A DNA stretch of 64,000 nt from Polaromonas sp. C04 (GCF_002002705.1 NZ_MUNS01000023.1:186001-250000), one strand, 5' to 3'. Numbered from the stretch's first letter, positions 28,043 through 37,968 are shown. The notes: generated by a model from the letters alone, not told the origin. Program-made: numbers and translations.

Positions 28043-28693
28043 TTGCTGTCCATCATACAAGCCGCCGGCTGGCCGATCTGGCCGCTGGTTGCCGCCTCCA
28101 TCGTGGCGCTGGCCCTCGTCATCGAACGCTTTGCCAGCCTGAAAACCGCCAGGATTGCACCGCCCCGGCTACTCGACGAAGCCATTGCGGTGTCGCGCAC
28201 CGCCGTGCCGGCGCCCGACGTGGTGACGCAGCTCGAGCAGAACTCGGCGCTCGGTGAAATCCTGGCCAGCGGCCTGCGCGCACTCAACATCGACCCGCGC
28301 TGCAGCGAGGCTGACCTGCGCGCCACGCTGGAGGGGGCCGGCCGCGCCGTCGCGCACCGGCTGGAGAAGTACCTGAGCGCGCTCGCCACCATCGCCTCGG
28401 CCGCGCCGCTGCTGGGACTGCTGGGCACCGTGATCGGCATGATCGAGATCTTCGGTTCGCAGTCGCCCGGCGGCCTCGGCTCGGCCGTTGGTGGCGCGGC
28501 GGGCGTCGGCAACCCGGCGCAACTCGCGCATGGCATCGCGGTGGCGCTGTACAACACGGCCTTCGGGCTGATCATCGCGATCCCATCGCTGATTTTCTGG
28601 CGCTACTTCCGCGGCCGCGTGGACGAATACCTGCTGACGCTGGAGCTCGCAGCCGAGCGGTTTGTGCGGCATCTGGCGACCTTGCGCCGGTAG
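28043..28693 (+). CDS. exbB: MotA/TolQ/ExbB proton channel family protein
   Basis: Inner-membrane proton-channel subunit that powers TonB-type transport or TolA. 216 aa from TTG 28043, chosen because GGAG lies eight bases before it and no ATG is in frame before the first membrane segment (WPIWPLVAASIVALALVIE). The family core with two more membrane helices is IASAAPLLGLLGTVIGMIEIF and GIAVALYNTAFGLIIAIPSLIF. It is paired with exbD 12 bases on. No tonB is adjacent, so ExbB versus TolQ is decided by size and by neighbours (lpxK), as is common in Burkholderiales. Confidence 0.88.
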   Translation: MLSIIQAAGWPIWPLVAASIVALALVIERFASLKTARIAPPRLLDEAIAVSRTAVPAPDVVTQLEQNSALGEILASGLRALNIDPRCSEADLRATLEGAGRAVAHRLEKYLSALATIASAAPLLGLLGTVIGMIEIFGSQSPGGLGSAVGGAAGVGNPAQLAHGIAVALYNTAFGLIIAIPSLIFWRYFRGRVDEYLLTLELAAERFVRHLATLRR

Positions 28694-28705
28694 AGGGATC
28701 CCGCC

Positions 28706-29134
28706 ATGAACTTCCGGCCCAAATCGCGGGACGAGCCCGAGATCAACCTGATTCCGTTCATCGACGTGCTGCTGGTGATCCTGATCTTCCTGATGCTCAC
28801 CACCACCTACAGCAAGTTCACCGAGATGCAGCTCAGGCTGCCGGTGGCCGACACCGAGGCGCAGCGCGACTACAACAAGGAAGTCATCGTGGCCGTGAGC
28901 AGCGACGGGCGCTACATGGTCAACAAGACGCCGATCGCGGGCCGCAGCGTCGAGGCCATCGCGGCGGCGCTGACCGAGGCGGCGCAAGCCGGCAGGGACA
29001 CCGTGGTCATCATCAGCGCGGACGCCAGCGCCACGCACCAGTCGGTCATCACCGTGATGGAAGCGGCGCGGCGCAGCGGGCTGAACCAGATCACCTTTGC
29101 CACCCAGTCCTCGGCCAAGGCAGGCGCGAAGTAG
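28706..29134 (+). CDS. exbD: ExbD/TolR family biopolymer transport protein
   Basis: 142 aa, single N-terminal membrane helix with the essential Asp: [20 protein letters not shown] (about residues 12-31). The rest is the periplasmic domain ([15 protein letters not shown]). Works with ExbB to use proton motive force. It is followed by lpxK after four bases, so exbB-exbD-lpxK-kdsB form a likely operon for envelope functions. Confidence 0.92.
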   Translation: MNFRPKSRDEPEINLIPFIDVLLVILIFLMLTTTYSKFTEMQLRLPVADTEAQRDYNKEVIVAVSSDGRYMVNKTPIAGRSVEAIAAALTEAAQAGRDTVVIISADASATHQSVITVMEAARRSGLNQITFATQSSAKAGAK

Positions 29135-29138
29135 CGCG

Positions 29139-30173
29139 ATGCGGGATGCATTGCTGCGGGCCTGGACGCGACGCGGCGCGCTGGCCTGGCTGCTGTGGCC
29201 GCTTTCCCTGGTTTTCGGCGTGTTGAGCGCGACGCGGCGCACGTTGTACCGGACTGGCCTAGTCAAGACGCACCGCGTCGGCGGGCCGCCGCCGGTGGTT
29301 GTGGTCATCGGCAACGTGGTGGCGGGCGGCGCCGGCAAAACGCCGGTCGTCATGGCGCTGGTGCAACACTGGCAGGCGCGTGGACTCGTCGTCGGTGTGA
29401 TCTCGCGCGGCTACGGGCGGCACACGACCGACTGCCGCGAGGCTCAAGGCGACAGCCTGGCCTCGGAAGTGGGTGACGAGCCCGCCCTGATCCGGCGTTC
29501 CACAGGCACTCCAGTTTTTGTAGCACGCCGGCGCATTGACGCGGCCCGGGCCCTGCTCGCGGCCCACCCTGCCACCCAGGTGATCGTCAGCGACGACGGC
29601 CTACAGCACTACGCGCTCCGGCGCGACATCGAGATTTGCGTGTTTGACGACCGCGGCGCCGGCAACGGTTTCCTGCTGCCCGCAGGCCCGCTGCGCGAGT
29701 CCTGGCCGCGCCCGGTCGATCTGGTACTGCACAGCGGAGCGCACCCCGCCTTTGCCGGCTTCACCTCAAAGCGCGCACTGGCCGATTTCGCCGTCCGGCA
29801 GGACGGCACGCGGCTGCCCCTGGCGCAGTTGCAGGGCCAGCCGCTGCTCGCCGTGGCGGCCATCGCGCGGCCCGAGGAGTTTTTCAGCATGCTGCGCGCA
29901 CGCGGCCTGACTCTGACGCACACCATCGCGTTGCCCGATCACTACGATTTTGATAGCTGGATGCCAACGCCCGATAAGGGCTACACCCTGATTTGTACCG
30001 AAAAAGACGCGGTCAAACTGTGGCGCGGCCATCCCGCTGCACTGGCCGTTCCATTGCAATTTGCGCCCGAGCCGGCCTTTCTCGCGGCCGTCGATGCGCT
30101 GCTGGATGCAAAGCTATCATCACCGCACACAGCCACCTCAGAGACACCCGCCCATGGACATCAAACTTCTTGA
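29139..30173 (+). CDS. lpxK: Tetraacyldisaccharide 4'-kinase
   Basis: Phosphorylates the lipid A disaccharide precursor at the inner membrane. 344 aa from ATG 29139. N-terminal membrane helix ([17 protein letters not shown]), Walker [12 protein letters not shown] (about 62-72), [10 protein letters not shown], the DDGLQHYAL motif and the late signature [11 protein letters not shown] dispersed repeat copy codes for the [16 protein letters not shown] segment just before that signature. Its end overlaps the start of the Trm112-like gene by 20 bases. Confidence 0.95.
   Translation: MRDALLRAWTRRGALAWLLWPLSLVFGVLSATRRTLYRTGLVKTHRVGGPPPVVVVIGNVVAGGAGKTPVVMALVQHWQARGLVVGVISRGYGRHTTDCREAQGDSLASEVGDEPALIRRSTGTPVFVARRRIDAARALLAAHPATQVIVSDDGLQHYALRRDIEICVFDDRGAGNGFLLPAGPLRESWPRPVDLVLHSGAHPAFAGFTSKRALADFAVRQDGTRLPLAQLQGQPLLAVAAIARPEEFFSMLRARGLTLTHTIALPDHYDFDSWMPTPDKGYTLICTEKDAVKLWRGHPAALAVPLQFAPEPAFLAAVDALLDAKLSSPHTATSETPAHGHQTS
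29942..29996 (+). repeat. Dispersed ~60 bp repeat inside lpxK
   Basis: CTACGATTTTGATAGC head, GCCCGATAAGGGCT middle, then CACCCTGATTTGT. Sense and in frame. Confidence 0.72.
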
Positions 30174-30363
30174 ACTGCTGGTCTGCCCCGTGACCAAGGG
30201 CCCGCTCGACTACGACCGTGCGCACCACGAGCTGATCTCGCGCAGCGCCCGGCTCGCCTATCCGGTGCGCGACGGCATTCCGGTCCTGCTGGAGGACGAG
30301 GCGCGCACCTTGAGCGACGACGAACTGGAGAAGCTGCCCAAGCGCACACCACTGGTGGAATGA
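30154..30363 (+). CDS. Trm112-like protein (YcaR family)
   Basis: 69 aa zinc-ribbon-derived protein: [52 protein letters not shown]. Only one of the usual cysteines is kept, as in the proteobacterial YcaR group, so it probably lacks zinc. Regularly found between lpxK and kdsB, as here; function in this setting is not established. Starts inside the last codons of lpxK, implying coupled translation. Confidence 0.92.
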   Translation: MDIKLLELLVCPVTKGPLDYDRAHHELISRSARLAYPVRDGIPVLLEDEARTLSDDELEKLPKRTPLVE

Positions 30364-30381
30364 GGCAAGAGACCTGTTGAC

Positions 30382-31161
30382 ATGAGCTTCACCGTCCTGA
30401 TTCCAGCCCGGCTGGCCTCGACCCGGCTGCCGAACAAGCCGCTGGCCGACCTCGGCGGCGTGCCAATGGTCGTGCGGGTGGCGCAGCGCGCCCTGCAGTC
30501 TGGCATGGCAGGCAGGGGCGGCGTGCCGGCGGTGCGCGTGGTGGTGGCGGGCGACAGCGCGCAGATCGTCAGCGCCTGCCGGGCCCATGGCGTCGAGGCG
30601 GTGTTGACCCGCGCCGACCACTCTTCGGGCAGCGACCGGCTGGCCGAAGCCTGTGATCTGCTCGGTTTGTCGGACGACGATATCGTGGTCAATGTGCAGG
30701 GCGACGAGCCCCTGATCGAGCCGTTGCTGATCGATGCCGTGGCCGAACTGCTGCTGCAGCGCCCCGAGGCCGCCATGAGCACGGCGGCGCACGCCATCGA
30801 TACGCTGGCGGATTTTGTCAACCCGAATGTGGTCAAGGTGGTGCTGGACCGCCAGGGACTGGCACTGTACTTCAGCCGCGCCCCGATCCCGTGGTGGCGC
30901 GATGGCGCCGCGCAAGGCGTCACGCAACTGCCACCGGCGGCGCCGCTGCGGCATATCGGCATCTACGGCTACCGCGCCGGTTTTCTGCGCGAGTTCCCCA
31001 GGCTGGCGACAGCGCCCATCGAAGACGCCGAGGCGCTGGAGCAACTGCGCGCCCTGTGGCACGGCTACCGCATTGCCGTGCACGTGACGCAGCATGCCCC
31101 CGGCCCGGGCGTCGATACGCCGCAAGATCTGGAGCGCGTGCGCAAACTGTTTGCCTCGTAG
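30382..31161 (+). CDS. kdsB: 3-deoxy-manno-octulosonate cytidylyltransferase
   Basis: Activates KDO to CMP-KDO for LPS inner core. 259 aa. Motifs [20 protein letters not shown] at the N-terminus, [13 protein letters not shown] (about 103-115, metal/CTP site) and [15 protein letters not shown]. The stop codon (TAG) is the first base triplet of an ~80 bp repeat element. Last gene of the exbB-lpxK run. Confidence 0.96.
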   Translation: MSFTVLIPARLASTRLPNKPLADLGGVPMVVRVAQRALQSGMAGRGGVPAVRVVVAGDSAQIVSACRAHGVEAVLTRADHSSGSDRLAEACDLLGLSDDDIVVNVQGDEPLIEPLLIDAVAELLLQRPEAAMSTAAHAIDTLADFVNPNVVKVVLDRQGLALYFSRAPIPWWRDGAAQGVTQLPPAAPLRHIGIYGYRAGFLREFPRLATAPIEDAEALEQLRALWHGYRIAVHVTQHAPGPGVDTPQDLERVRKLFAS

Positions 31162-31243
31162 AGCCCCCACGCTTGCCACTTCGTGTGTTGCGTTGCCCCC
31201 CATGGGGGCCGAACTTGCTCGGGGGCGGCCCTTCGCTGCGTTA
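31161..31243 (+). repeat. ~80 bp stop-codon-linked repeat, copy 1 (after kdsB)
   Basis: GAGCCCCCACGCTTGCC, then a GCCCCCCATGGGGGC palindrome, GAACTTGCTCGGGGG and CGGCCCTTCGCTGCGTT. Begins at the last base of the kdsB stop codon. The palindrome could act as a factor-dependent terminator. Confidence 0.85.
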
Positions 31244-31270
31244 GCATCGGCGCGGCGTAAGCCAGCCTGA

Positions 31271-32028
<758 letters not shown>

Positions 32029-32029
<1 letters not shown>

Positions 32030-32110
32030 AGCCCCCACGCTTGTCGCTGCGCGTACTGCGCTGCCCCCCGAGGGGGCTGAACTTGCTCGGGGCGGCCCTT
32101 CGCTGCGTTC
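32029..32110 (+). repeat. ~80 bp stop-codon-linked repeat, copy 2 (after adk)
   Basis: Starts at the last base of the adk stop: GAGCCCCCACGCTTGTC, GCCCCCCGAGGGGGC palindrome, GAACTTGCTCGGGGC, GGCCCTTCGCTGCGTT. Lies between convergent adk and asparaginase genes. Confidence 0.88.
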
Positions 32111-32128
32111 GCGCTGCGGCGCCCTCCG

Positions 32129-33091
32129 TCAAGCGGGCATCAGCGCCAGCATCAGCGCCACGCGGGCCTTCACGGCAGACAGGCCCTGCGAATCGGGAAT
32201 GGCGTCACCGGGCTGGCCCAGCACGCGGCCGTTGGGGCAGCGGCTGGCGCGCACCACCTTGACACCGGCGCGCTGGGCTTTGAGCAGCGCAGCCTGCAGG
32301 TCATGGTGCAGCGTGCCGTTGCCGGTGGCAGCCACCACCAGGCCCTGCACGCCCTGCGCCACCAGCGCATCCACCACGGCGCCACTGGCGCCGGCGTAGT
32401 TCATGACGATCTCGACGCGCGGCCACCGTGCGAAATTCGCTATATTTTCAATAGCATACTGTGCTGAACCCATATGGGCTTCTGGCCAATTTCGTAGCAA
32501 ACGCAGCGCACCCTCCTCCACATAGCCGAGCGGCCCGGCATCGCCCGAGTTGAAGGCATCGATCCGGTAGGGATGCACTTTTTGCACGTCGAACGCGCTG
32601 TGGAGGGTGCCCGCACACACCGCCACCACGCCGCGCGCGCCGGGGTGCATGGCCACCGCCACCGCGTCCAGCACATTCTGCGGCCCGTCGGGCGTCACAG
32701 CCGTGGCCGGGCGCATGGCGCAGGTCAGCACCACCGGCTTGGCTGGATTGAGGACGGTCTGCAGGAAGTACGCGGTCTCCTCCAGCGTATCGGTGCCATG
32801 GGTGATGACGATGCCCTGCACTTCGGGCTGTGCCAGCCAGTGCGCCACGCGGCTGGCCAACTGCTGCCAGACGCCAAAACTCATGTCCTTGCTGTCGATC
32901 TGCGCCACCTGTTCGGTGATCAGCGCACGCCCGGCGAGGACCGAGGACAGGGCCGGAATGGCCTGCAGCAGCTGCGCCACGCCCACCTGTGCGGCCGTGT
33001 AGCCAATGTTGTCGGCGGCGCTGTCCGCCGTGCCGGCAATCGTGCCGCCCGTGCCCAGTACCACGATTTTTTTGTCGCTTTGTTGCGCCAT
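32129..33091 (-). CDS. L-asparaginase / glutaminase family protein
   Basis: Hydrolyses asparagine (possibly glutamine) to aspartate and ammonia. 320 aa from ATG 33091 (MAQQSDKKIVVLGTGGTIAG). Both threonine motifs are present: LGTGGTIAGTAD near the N-terminus and VITHGTDTLEETAYFL at about 95-110. No signal peptide, so a cytoplasmic enzyme, though its length resembles type II. A dispersed repeat copy encodes the NWPEAHMGSAQYAIENIAN segment. Shares a 100-base divergent region with lexA containing two SOS boxes, so it may respond to LexA incidentally. Confidence 0.92.
   Translation of the reverse strand: MAQQSDKKIVVLGTGGTIAGTADSAADNIGYTAAQVGVAQLLQAIPALSSVLAGRALITEQVAQIDSKDMSFGVWQQLASRVAHWLAQPEVQGIVITHGTDTLEETAYFLQTVLNPAKPVVLTCAMRPATAVTPDGPQNVLDAVAVAMHPGARGVVAVCAGTLHSAFDVQKVHPYRIDAFNSGDAGPLGYVEEGALRLLRNWPEAHMGSAQYAIENIANFARWPRVEIVMNYAGASGAVVDALVAQGVQGLVVAATGNGTLHHDLQAALLKAQRAGVKVVRASRCPNGRVLGQPGDAIPDSQGLSAVKARVALMLALMPA
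32439..32498 (+). repeat. Dispersed ~60 bp repeat inside the asparaginase gene
   Basis: GCTATATTTTCAATAGC head, ACCCATATGGGCT middle, TCTGGCCAATTT tail. Antisense to the gene; translated through. One of the best-preserved copies. Confidence 0.82.
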
Positions 33092-33111
33092 GACTTGCAA
33101 ACTTTCAAAAA

Positions 33112-33127
33112 CTGGTTAAAAATACAG
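33112..33127. promoter_or_regulatory. LexA (SOS) box 1
   Basis: CTGGTTAAAAATACAG fits CTG-N10-CAG, 66 bases upstream of the lexA start codon. Confidence 0.8.
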
Positions 33128-33130
33128 CTA

Positions 33131-33146
33131 CTGGATATTAAAACAG
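33131..33146. promoter_or_regulatory. LexA (SOS) box 2
   Basis: CTGGATATTAAAACAG fits CTG-N10-CAG with symmetric flanks (TACTG...CAGTA), four bases after box 1. The centre-to-centre distance is 19 bases, close to two helical turns, so two dimers could bind side by side. Confidence 0.87.
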
Positions 33147-33192
33147 TAACTGCCATCCGGGCCCTGTTTCAAACGCAGTCCAAGGAGTCATC

Positions 33193-33879
33193 ATGATCGA
33201 CCAGACGCCGTTCCCGCCCAAGCTCACCGCCCGCCAGCAACAGATTCTGGACCTGATCCAGAGCGCCATTGCGCGCACCGGTGCGCCGCCCACACGCGCC
33301 GAAATCGCCGCCGAGCTCGGTTTCAAGTCCGCCAATGCGGCAGAAGAGCATCTGCAGGCGCTGGCCCGCAAAGGCGTGATCGAGCTCGTCAGCGGCACCT
33401 CGCGCGGCATTCGCCTCAAAAGTGACGCGCTGCGCTCCATCAACGAATCGCGCTTCAAGCAGTTCTCCCTGCCACTGCAAGGCCTGGCGCAATTGGCGCT
33501 TCCATTGGTTGGGCGGGTGGCCGCCGGCTCCCCGATTCTCGCGCAGGAGCATGTGGACCAGACCTACTACGTGGAGAGCAGCCTGTTCCAGCGCAAGCCG
33601 GACTACCTGCTCAAGGTGCGCGGCATGTCCATGCGCGACGCCGGCATCATGGACGGCGACCTGCTGGCCGTGCAGGCCACCAAAGACGCCAAGAATGGCC
33701 AGATCGTGGTGGCGCGGCTGGGCGACGAAGTCACGGTCAAGCGCTTTCGGCGCAACAAGCACCTGATCGAGCTGCACGCCGAGAACCCCGACTTCCAGAC
33801 CATCATCGTCGAGCCCGGCGAGCCGTTCGAGATCGAGGGCCTGGCCGTGGGACTGATCCGCAACACCATGCTCATGTAG
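33193..33879 (+). CDS. lexA: LexA repressor
   Basis: SOS repressor that self-cleaves when stimulated by RecA. 228 aa. Winged-helix domain ([22 protein letters not shown], about 34-55, as recognition region), cleavage site AAGSPI at about 109-114, serine in [13 protein letters not shown] and lysine in [20 protein letters not shown] precedes ATG 33193. Two LexA boxes in its own promoter region show autoregulation. Confidence 0.97.
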   Translation: MIDQTPFPPKLTARQQQILDLIQSAIARTGAPPTRAEIAAELGFKSANAAEEHLQALARKGVIELVSGTSRGIRLKSDALRSINESRFKQFSLPLQGLAQLALPLVGRVAAGSPILAQEHVDQTYYVESSLFQRKPDYLLKVRGMSMRDAGIMDGDLLAVQATKDAKNGQIVVARLGDEVTVKRFRRNKHLIELHAENPDFQTIIVEPGEPFEIEGLAVGLIRNTMLM

Positions 33880-34009
33880 GTTCAAGTTGCCGCTCCAGGT
33901 GACGGGCGTTTGACGGCTGCCGCAATGCAGCAGATCACAACCCTGGCGCGGCGATGTTTCAAGCAATCCTGTCTGTGTTCGACCCTCTTTTTTGATTGAA
34001 AGGTTTCAC

Positions 34010-34351
34010 ATGGGACTCGCATTGTTCACCGCCTCCAGGCTCTTCGCACCACTTCACGACGCCATTCACTGGCTCATGCCGGGCATGGCCCAACCCGCCT
34101 GCGCACAACGGCCGGCGATGACCCGGCTCGACCGGAGCGCTATCAGTTCAATAGCTTCTCATGCCCACTCCATAAGGGCTGCAGGCCGAAATCATTCGAA
34201 TACAAGCACGCACAAGCCGCTGCGCGTATGGCGTGTGGTGGACGCCAACTCGGCGCCAGCCAGTGCCGGGCGGATGGTCATCTCTGGCCGCATGGCGGAT
34301 GTATGCGCCGAACTGGAACGGCTGGCCGCCTTTGAGGCAACCCTGCACTGA
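34010..34351 (+). CDS. Small protein of unknown function, contains a repeat copy
   Basis: 113 aa from ATG 34010, with GAAAGG six bases before it. The N-terminus is hydrophobic and aromatic (GLALFTASRLFAPLHDAIHWL); the middle third is coded by a dispersed repeat (RSAISSIASHAHSIRAAGRN), and the C-terminal part reads VWRVVDANSAPASAGRMVISGRMADVCAELERLAA, which looks like ordinary coding sequence. It probably represents a small gene whose variable loop was made by repeat insertion. No known domain recognised. Confidence 0.6.
   Translation: MGLALFTASRLFAPLHDAIHWLMPGMAQPACAQRPAMTRLDRSAISSIASHAHSIRAAGRNHSNTSTHKPLRVWRVVDANSAPASAGRMVISGRMADVCAELERLAAFEATLH
34139..34199 (+). repeat. Dispersed ~60 bp repeat inside the 34 kb small gene
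   Basis: GCTATCAGTTCAATAGC head, GCCCACTCCATAAGGGCT middle, GCAGGCCGAAAT tail. Sense and in frame; near-consensus. Confidence 0.85.
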
Positions 34352-34354
34352 GCC

Positions 34355-34870
34355 TCAGGCCTTTGCGCCCAGCAAATAATCGCGCTTGCCAATCTCCACC
34401 CCGTTATGCCGCAGGATGTCATAGGCGGTGGTCACGTGGAAGAACAGGTTCGGCAAAACCCAGCGCGTGAGGTAGGCCTCACCCTTCATGGTGTGGGTGG
34501 CGTCGCGCCCGACCGGGAAAGTGATGTCCTTGTCTTCCGTTCCATCCAGCGCGCCGGCAGGCACTGTAGCCAGGTAATCCAGCGTCTTTTGAATCCGCGC
34601 CTTCAGCTCGGGGATGGTGGATTCAAAGTCTTCGAACTTGGGTGCTTCCATGCCGGCCAGCCTGGCAACGCCATTTTTTGCGGTGTCGCAGGCGATCAGG
34701 ACTTGCCGCGTAAAAGGCAGCATGTCGGGGGCCAGCCGGTACTGCATCAGGATCGAAGCGTCGAATTTTTTTGCATCGGCACACGCTTGTGCCTTGTCCA
34801 GCAAATGACTCAGGTTGCCCAGCATGGTGGTAAAGACCGGCAGACTGGCGGATGACATGGAAATTGACAT
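34355..34870 (-). CDS. DUF1993 domain-containing protein
   Basis: 171 aa from ATG 34870 (MSISMSSASLPVFTTMLGNL). The DinB-like four-helix DUF1993 family is recognised by LDKAQACADAKKFD, RLAPDMLPFTRQV and NLFFHVTTAYDILRHNGVEIGK. Members are cytoplasmic, possibly metal-binding (His in FFHVTTAYDILRH), without known activity. Ends three bases from the convergent small gene and is divergent from the dehydrogenase gene. Confidence 0.9.
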   Translation of the reverse strand: MSISMSSASLPVFTTMLGNLSHLLDKAQACADAKKFDASILMQYRLAPDMLPFTRQVLIACDTAKNGVARLAGMEAPKFEDFESTIPELKARIQKTLDYLATVPAGALDGTEDKDITFPVGRDATHTMKGEAYLTRWVLPNLFFHVTTAYDILRHNGVEIGKRDYLLGAKA

Positions 34871-34971
34871 GGTGATGGGTCCTGGTAACGAATGGAAAGG
34901 TATGCAGCCAGCGGTGTGAGGCGCTGGGCAGCTGTGAGCCGGTACACCGGGAGCCAAGGCACAATGGCGCT

Positions 34972-35979
34972 ATGAACATAGTGATTCTTGACGATTACCA
35001 GGACGCGGTTCGCAAACTGCAGTGTGCCAGCAAACTCGACGCCTACTCTGCCAAGGTCTTTACCAACACCGTGAAGGGCATGGGCCAACTCGCGGTCCGA
35101 CTCAAGGATGCCGACGTGATCGTCCTGATCCGCGAGCGCACCCAGTTCAGCCGCCAACTGATCGAAAAATTGCCAAAGCTCAAGCTGATTGCCCAAACCG
35201 GCAAGGTTGGCCGCCATATTGATGTCGCGGCATGCACCGAGCGGGGCATCGCCATTGCCGAAGGCGTGGGCTCGCCGCTGGCGCCGGCCGAACTGACATG
35301 GGCGCTCATCATGGCGGCGATGCGCCGCCTGCCACAGTACATTTCCAATCTCAAGCACGGCGCCTGGCAGCAATCGGGGCTCAAGACCGCCTCGATGCCA
35401 CCGAACTTCGGCATCGGCAGCGTGCTGCATGGCAAGACCCTGGGCATCTGGGGCTACGGCAAGATCGGACGCATCATCGCCGGCTACGGCAAATGCTTCG
35501 GCATGCATGTGATGGTCTGGGGTAGCGAGGCCTCGCGCAGCAAGGCCGTCAGCGATGGGCTGCTGGCAGCGGGTAGCCGCGAAGAATTCTTCTCCAGCGC
35601 CGATATCCTGTCGGTGCACCTGCGGCTCAATGACCAGACCGACGGTATCGTCACCCTCGACGATTTGTCACGCATGCGGCCCACCGCCCTGTTCGTGAAC
35701 ACGGCCCGGGCCGAGTTGATCGAGCCGGACGCGCTGATCTGCGCGCTCAACCGCGGCCGCCCCGGCATGGCGGCCGTGGATGTGTACGAGACCGAGCCGC
35801 CGCTGCAGGGCCATGCCCTCCTGCGCCTGGAAAACTGCATTTGCACGCCGCACATCGGCTATGTCGAGCAAGGCAGCTACGAGATGTACTTCAGCGCGGC
35901 ATTTGACAATGTCGTCAACTTCATCAAGGGCACGCCCACCAACATCGTCAACCCCGGCGCGCTGCAGGTGCGTCGATAG
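34972..35979 (+). CDS. D-2-hydroxyacid dehydrogenase family protein
   Basis: NAD(P)-dependent 2-hydroxyacid dehydrogenase fold (phosphoglycerate/glyoxylate reductase group), 335 aa. The nucleotide-binding motif LGIWGYGKIGRIIAGYGKC is at about 160-178. Catalytic Arg is in VNTARAELIEPD, Glu in DVYETEPP and His in CTPHIGYVEQGSYE. The substrate cannot be told from sequence. Stands alone with no operon partner. Confidence 0.9.
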   Translation: MNIVILDDYQDAVRKLQCASKLDAYSAKVFTNTVKGMGQLAVRLKDADVIVLIRERTQFSRQLIEKLPKLKLIAQTGKVGRHIDVAACTERGIAIAEGVGSPLAPAELTWALIMAAMRRLPQYISNLKHGAWQQSGLKTASMPPNFGIGSVLHGKTLGIWGYGKIGRIIAGYGKCFGMHVMVWGSEASRSKAVSDGLLAAGSREEFFSSADILSVHLRLNDQTDGIVTLDDLSRMRPTALFVNTARAELIEPDALICALNRGRPGMAAVDVYETEPPLQGHALLRLENCICTPHIGYVEQGSYEMYFSAAFDNVVNFIKGTPTNIVNPGALQVRR

Positions 35980-36026
35980 CGACCTCCCGGCAGAACTCTG
36001 GACGCCTTTGGCGGCACCTCGGGGTC

Positions 36027-37910
36027 TCAAGGGCCGCAGGGGTCGCTCAAATCAATATCGAGCCCCAATCGGGGAGACGGCGGCGGCGGTGTCAAGGGAG
36101 GCACGGTGTCAGGCAACGTCGCGGTGGCACGGGGGGCCGCCAGGTGCTTGTCGGCGCCCGTTGAAACAGCCACCTCCCTGGCAATCGAGAACAGCAGCAG
36201 CAATTCGCGGTAAGCCTCCGGATCAAACGGTTCCCCTTCAGCGTCGCCGGTGCCGGGCCGACGAAAAATCGAAGCTTCAATGACGTCAAGAACCTGAATG
36301 CAGGGCCAGAGCGCTTCTATGCGGGACAACGCGGCCGGGTACGCCTCAAGCCCTTTGCTGGCATCGCTGAATGCGCCAAACGGCGGCACCTGCACGTTGA
36401 AGGCCCGGGTGAAGTCCACGCGCAGGCGCTCGTAGTCGTCCCTGAGATCGAACCTGTGGTAGATGCCGAGCAGGTCAAGGTAGGCCAGCGGACTGGTGCC
36501 GGTGTTGTCGCCGATGTGCTGCCTCAGCAACTCGATGGCCTGCTCATGCTGGCCCAGGGAGACAAAAAAATCGGCCTGCTGCTGGATATCGAACAGTTCT
36601 TCGGCATTCACCGCCCGCGCCGCCGGCGCCATGCTGGGAGAGAAGTCCGAGGACGGCCTGGCAGGGGGATGTTTAAGAGGGTCGTCATCCCCTGACTTTG
36701 CAACCCGCCCCGCCATCGGCTGGTTGCCACCGAACCGGCCATTCCGAGGAGAAGGAGTTTGGGGAAGTTGCTCGCTGAGCGGACTCACAATGGTGGCGCC
36801 AAGGGGGCCCAAAACCTCTTCGTCATGAGCCGCCAAACCGCGGCCATCGCCCCGCCAGGATCGACGGCCCGGGGCTCGCGCCCGGCGCATCTGCCACCCA
36901 AGGTAGGCCGCCACACCGACTGCTGCCGCCAGCAAGGCCAGCAACGCGTACACCAGCGCGTTACTGAACCGCCGGTCTGCGGCCCTTTGCAGTTGTATGC
37001 TGAGCTCCAGCAGACTGGCCTGGTTTTTCAGGCTCTGGGCGCGCAGCGTGTTCATGTCGGCCTCCAGCGCCTGCATTCTTAGCGCATCGTGCAATGCATC
37101 CTGCGGCTGGACATTCAGGGTGCGCCACATGGCGGCCGCTTCCGCGCGTTTGGGGTCGTTCTCGGCAGGAGGCCTTTGCAGCGCACTGGAGACCCTGAGA
37201 TCAGGGGCAGGTTCTGCCAGCAGGTCCAGCTTGAGCCGTGCCTTGTTGGAGGCGATCTCTTCGCGCGCGGGCTTGCCGGCCGTCGACGCAGCCGCCTTGG
37301 GCGAGACAGTGGAATGTGCGACACGGCGCCGCGGCGGACGGCGGATGTGTGAGCGTGCGACGCGCCGGGCACCCGGGGCTGCCCCCGGACTTCGCGTGGC
37401 GACAGCCTGGCCGGCGTCCGGCGAAGTCGGGCCCGAGTCGGGATTCAAACCGGAAGATGCATTGCTGCCGCCACTGCTCTGCGACAGGCCCGGCGCGGCA
37501 AGCGACGCTGGAGCCACCATGGCAACGTTCGGCGCATCCGCCAGCAAAACGTAGCGCCGCGTCACGGCCCCGGCACATCCCACGCGCAGATTCACCGTCA
37601 CCACGGGCTCGTCCACCGCGACCGTCGAGCGGATCCGCACGATGACCTCCTGGCGAGCCGACGCCGCCTGCGGCGCAATGCTGACCCGGCTGGCGCCCAA
37701 CCGGGTGTCGGCATATAAAACATCGCCATCAAAGCACAGGGAAGAGGCGTCTTCGCCCGCTTCAAGTGCCACCGGCACAGAAACGTCAAGTGGCTGACCG
37801 ACCAGCGCGGCCCCCCGCATGGCGCCCAAGGTGAGCGCATGACCGCTCAACGCGGCAAGCAACAGAGCGCCGCCAGCGGCAAAGTTACGGATATTCACAG
37901 TCGGGTCCAT
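36027..37910 (-). CDS. FimV-family inner-membrane protein
   Basis: 627 aa from ATG 37910 (MDPTVNIRNFAAGG). Signal/anchor then a FimV N-terminal domain (LTLGAMRGAALVGQPLDVSVPV, SSLCFDGDVLY), a long Pro/Ala/Arg-rich linker, a coiled coil (ALRMQALEADMNTLRAQ), a membrane helix (ALVYALLALLAAAVGVAAYLG) and a cytoplasmic TPR-like FimV C-terminal domain (AEELFDIQQQADFFVSLGQHEQAIEL). FimV organises type IV pili, twitching and polar assembly. I see no LysM motif in the periplasmic part, unlike Pseudomonas FimV. It is far from other pilus genes here. Confidence 0.82.
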   Translation of the reverse strand: MDPTVNIRNFAAGGALLLAALSGHALTLGAMRGAALVGQPLDVSVPVALEAGEDASSLCFDGDVLYADTRLGASRVSIAPQAASARQEVIVRIRSTVAVDEPVVTVNLRVGCAGAVTRRYVLLADAPNVAMVAPASLAAPGLSQSSGGSNASSGLNPDSGPTSPDAGQAVATRSPGAAPGARRVARSHIRRPPRRRVAHSTVSPKAAASTAGKPAREEIASNKARLKLDLLAEPAPDLRVSSALQRPPAENDPKRAEAAAMWRTLNVQPQDALHDALRMQALEADMNTLRAQSLKNQASLLELSIQLQRAADRRFSNALVYALLALLAAAVGVAAYLGWQMRRARAPGRRSWRGDGRGLAAHDEEVLGPLGATIVSPLSEQLPQTPSPRNGRFGGNQPMAGRVAKSGDDDPLKHPPARPSSDFSPSMAPAARAVNAEELFDIQQQADFFVSLGQHEQAIELLRQHIGDNTGTSPLAYLDLLGIYHRFDLRDDYERLRVDFTRAFNVQVPPFGAFSDASKGLEAYPAALSRIEALWPCIQVLDVIEASIFRRPGTGDAEGEPFDPEAYRELLLLFSIAREVAVSTGADKHLAAPRATATLPDTVPPLTPPPPSPRLGLDIDLSDPCGP

Positions 37911-37968
37911 CAAGTAACAAGAATTCTGACATAGCCGCCACGCTACGTGCTGCGTGATAATGCCCCGC

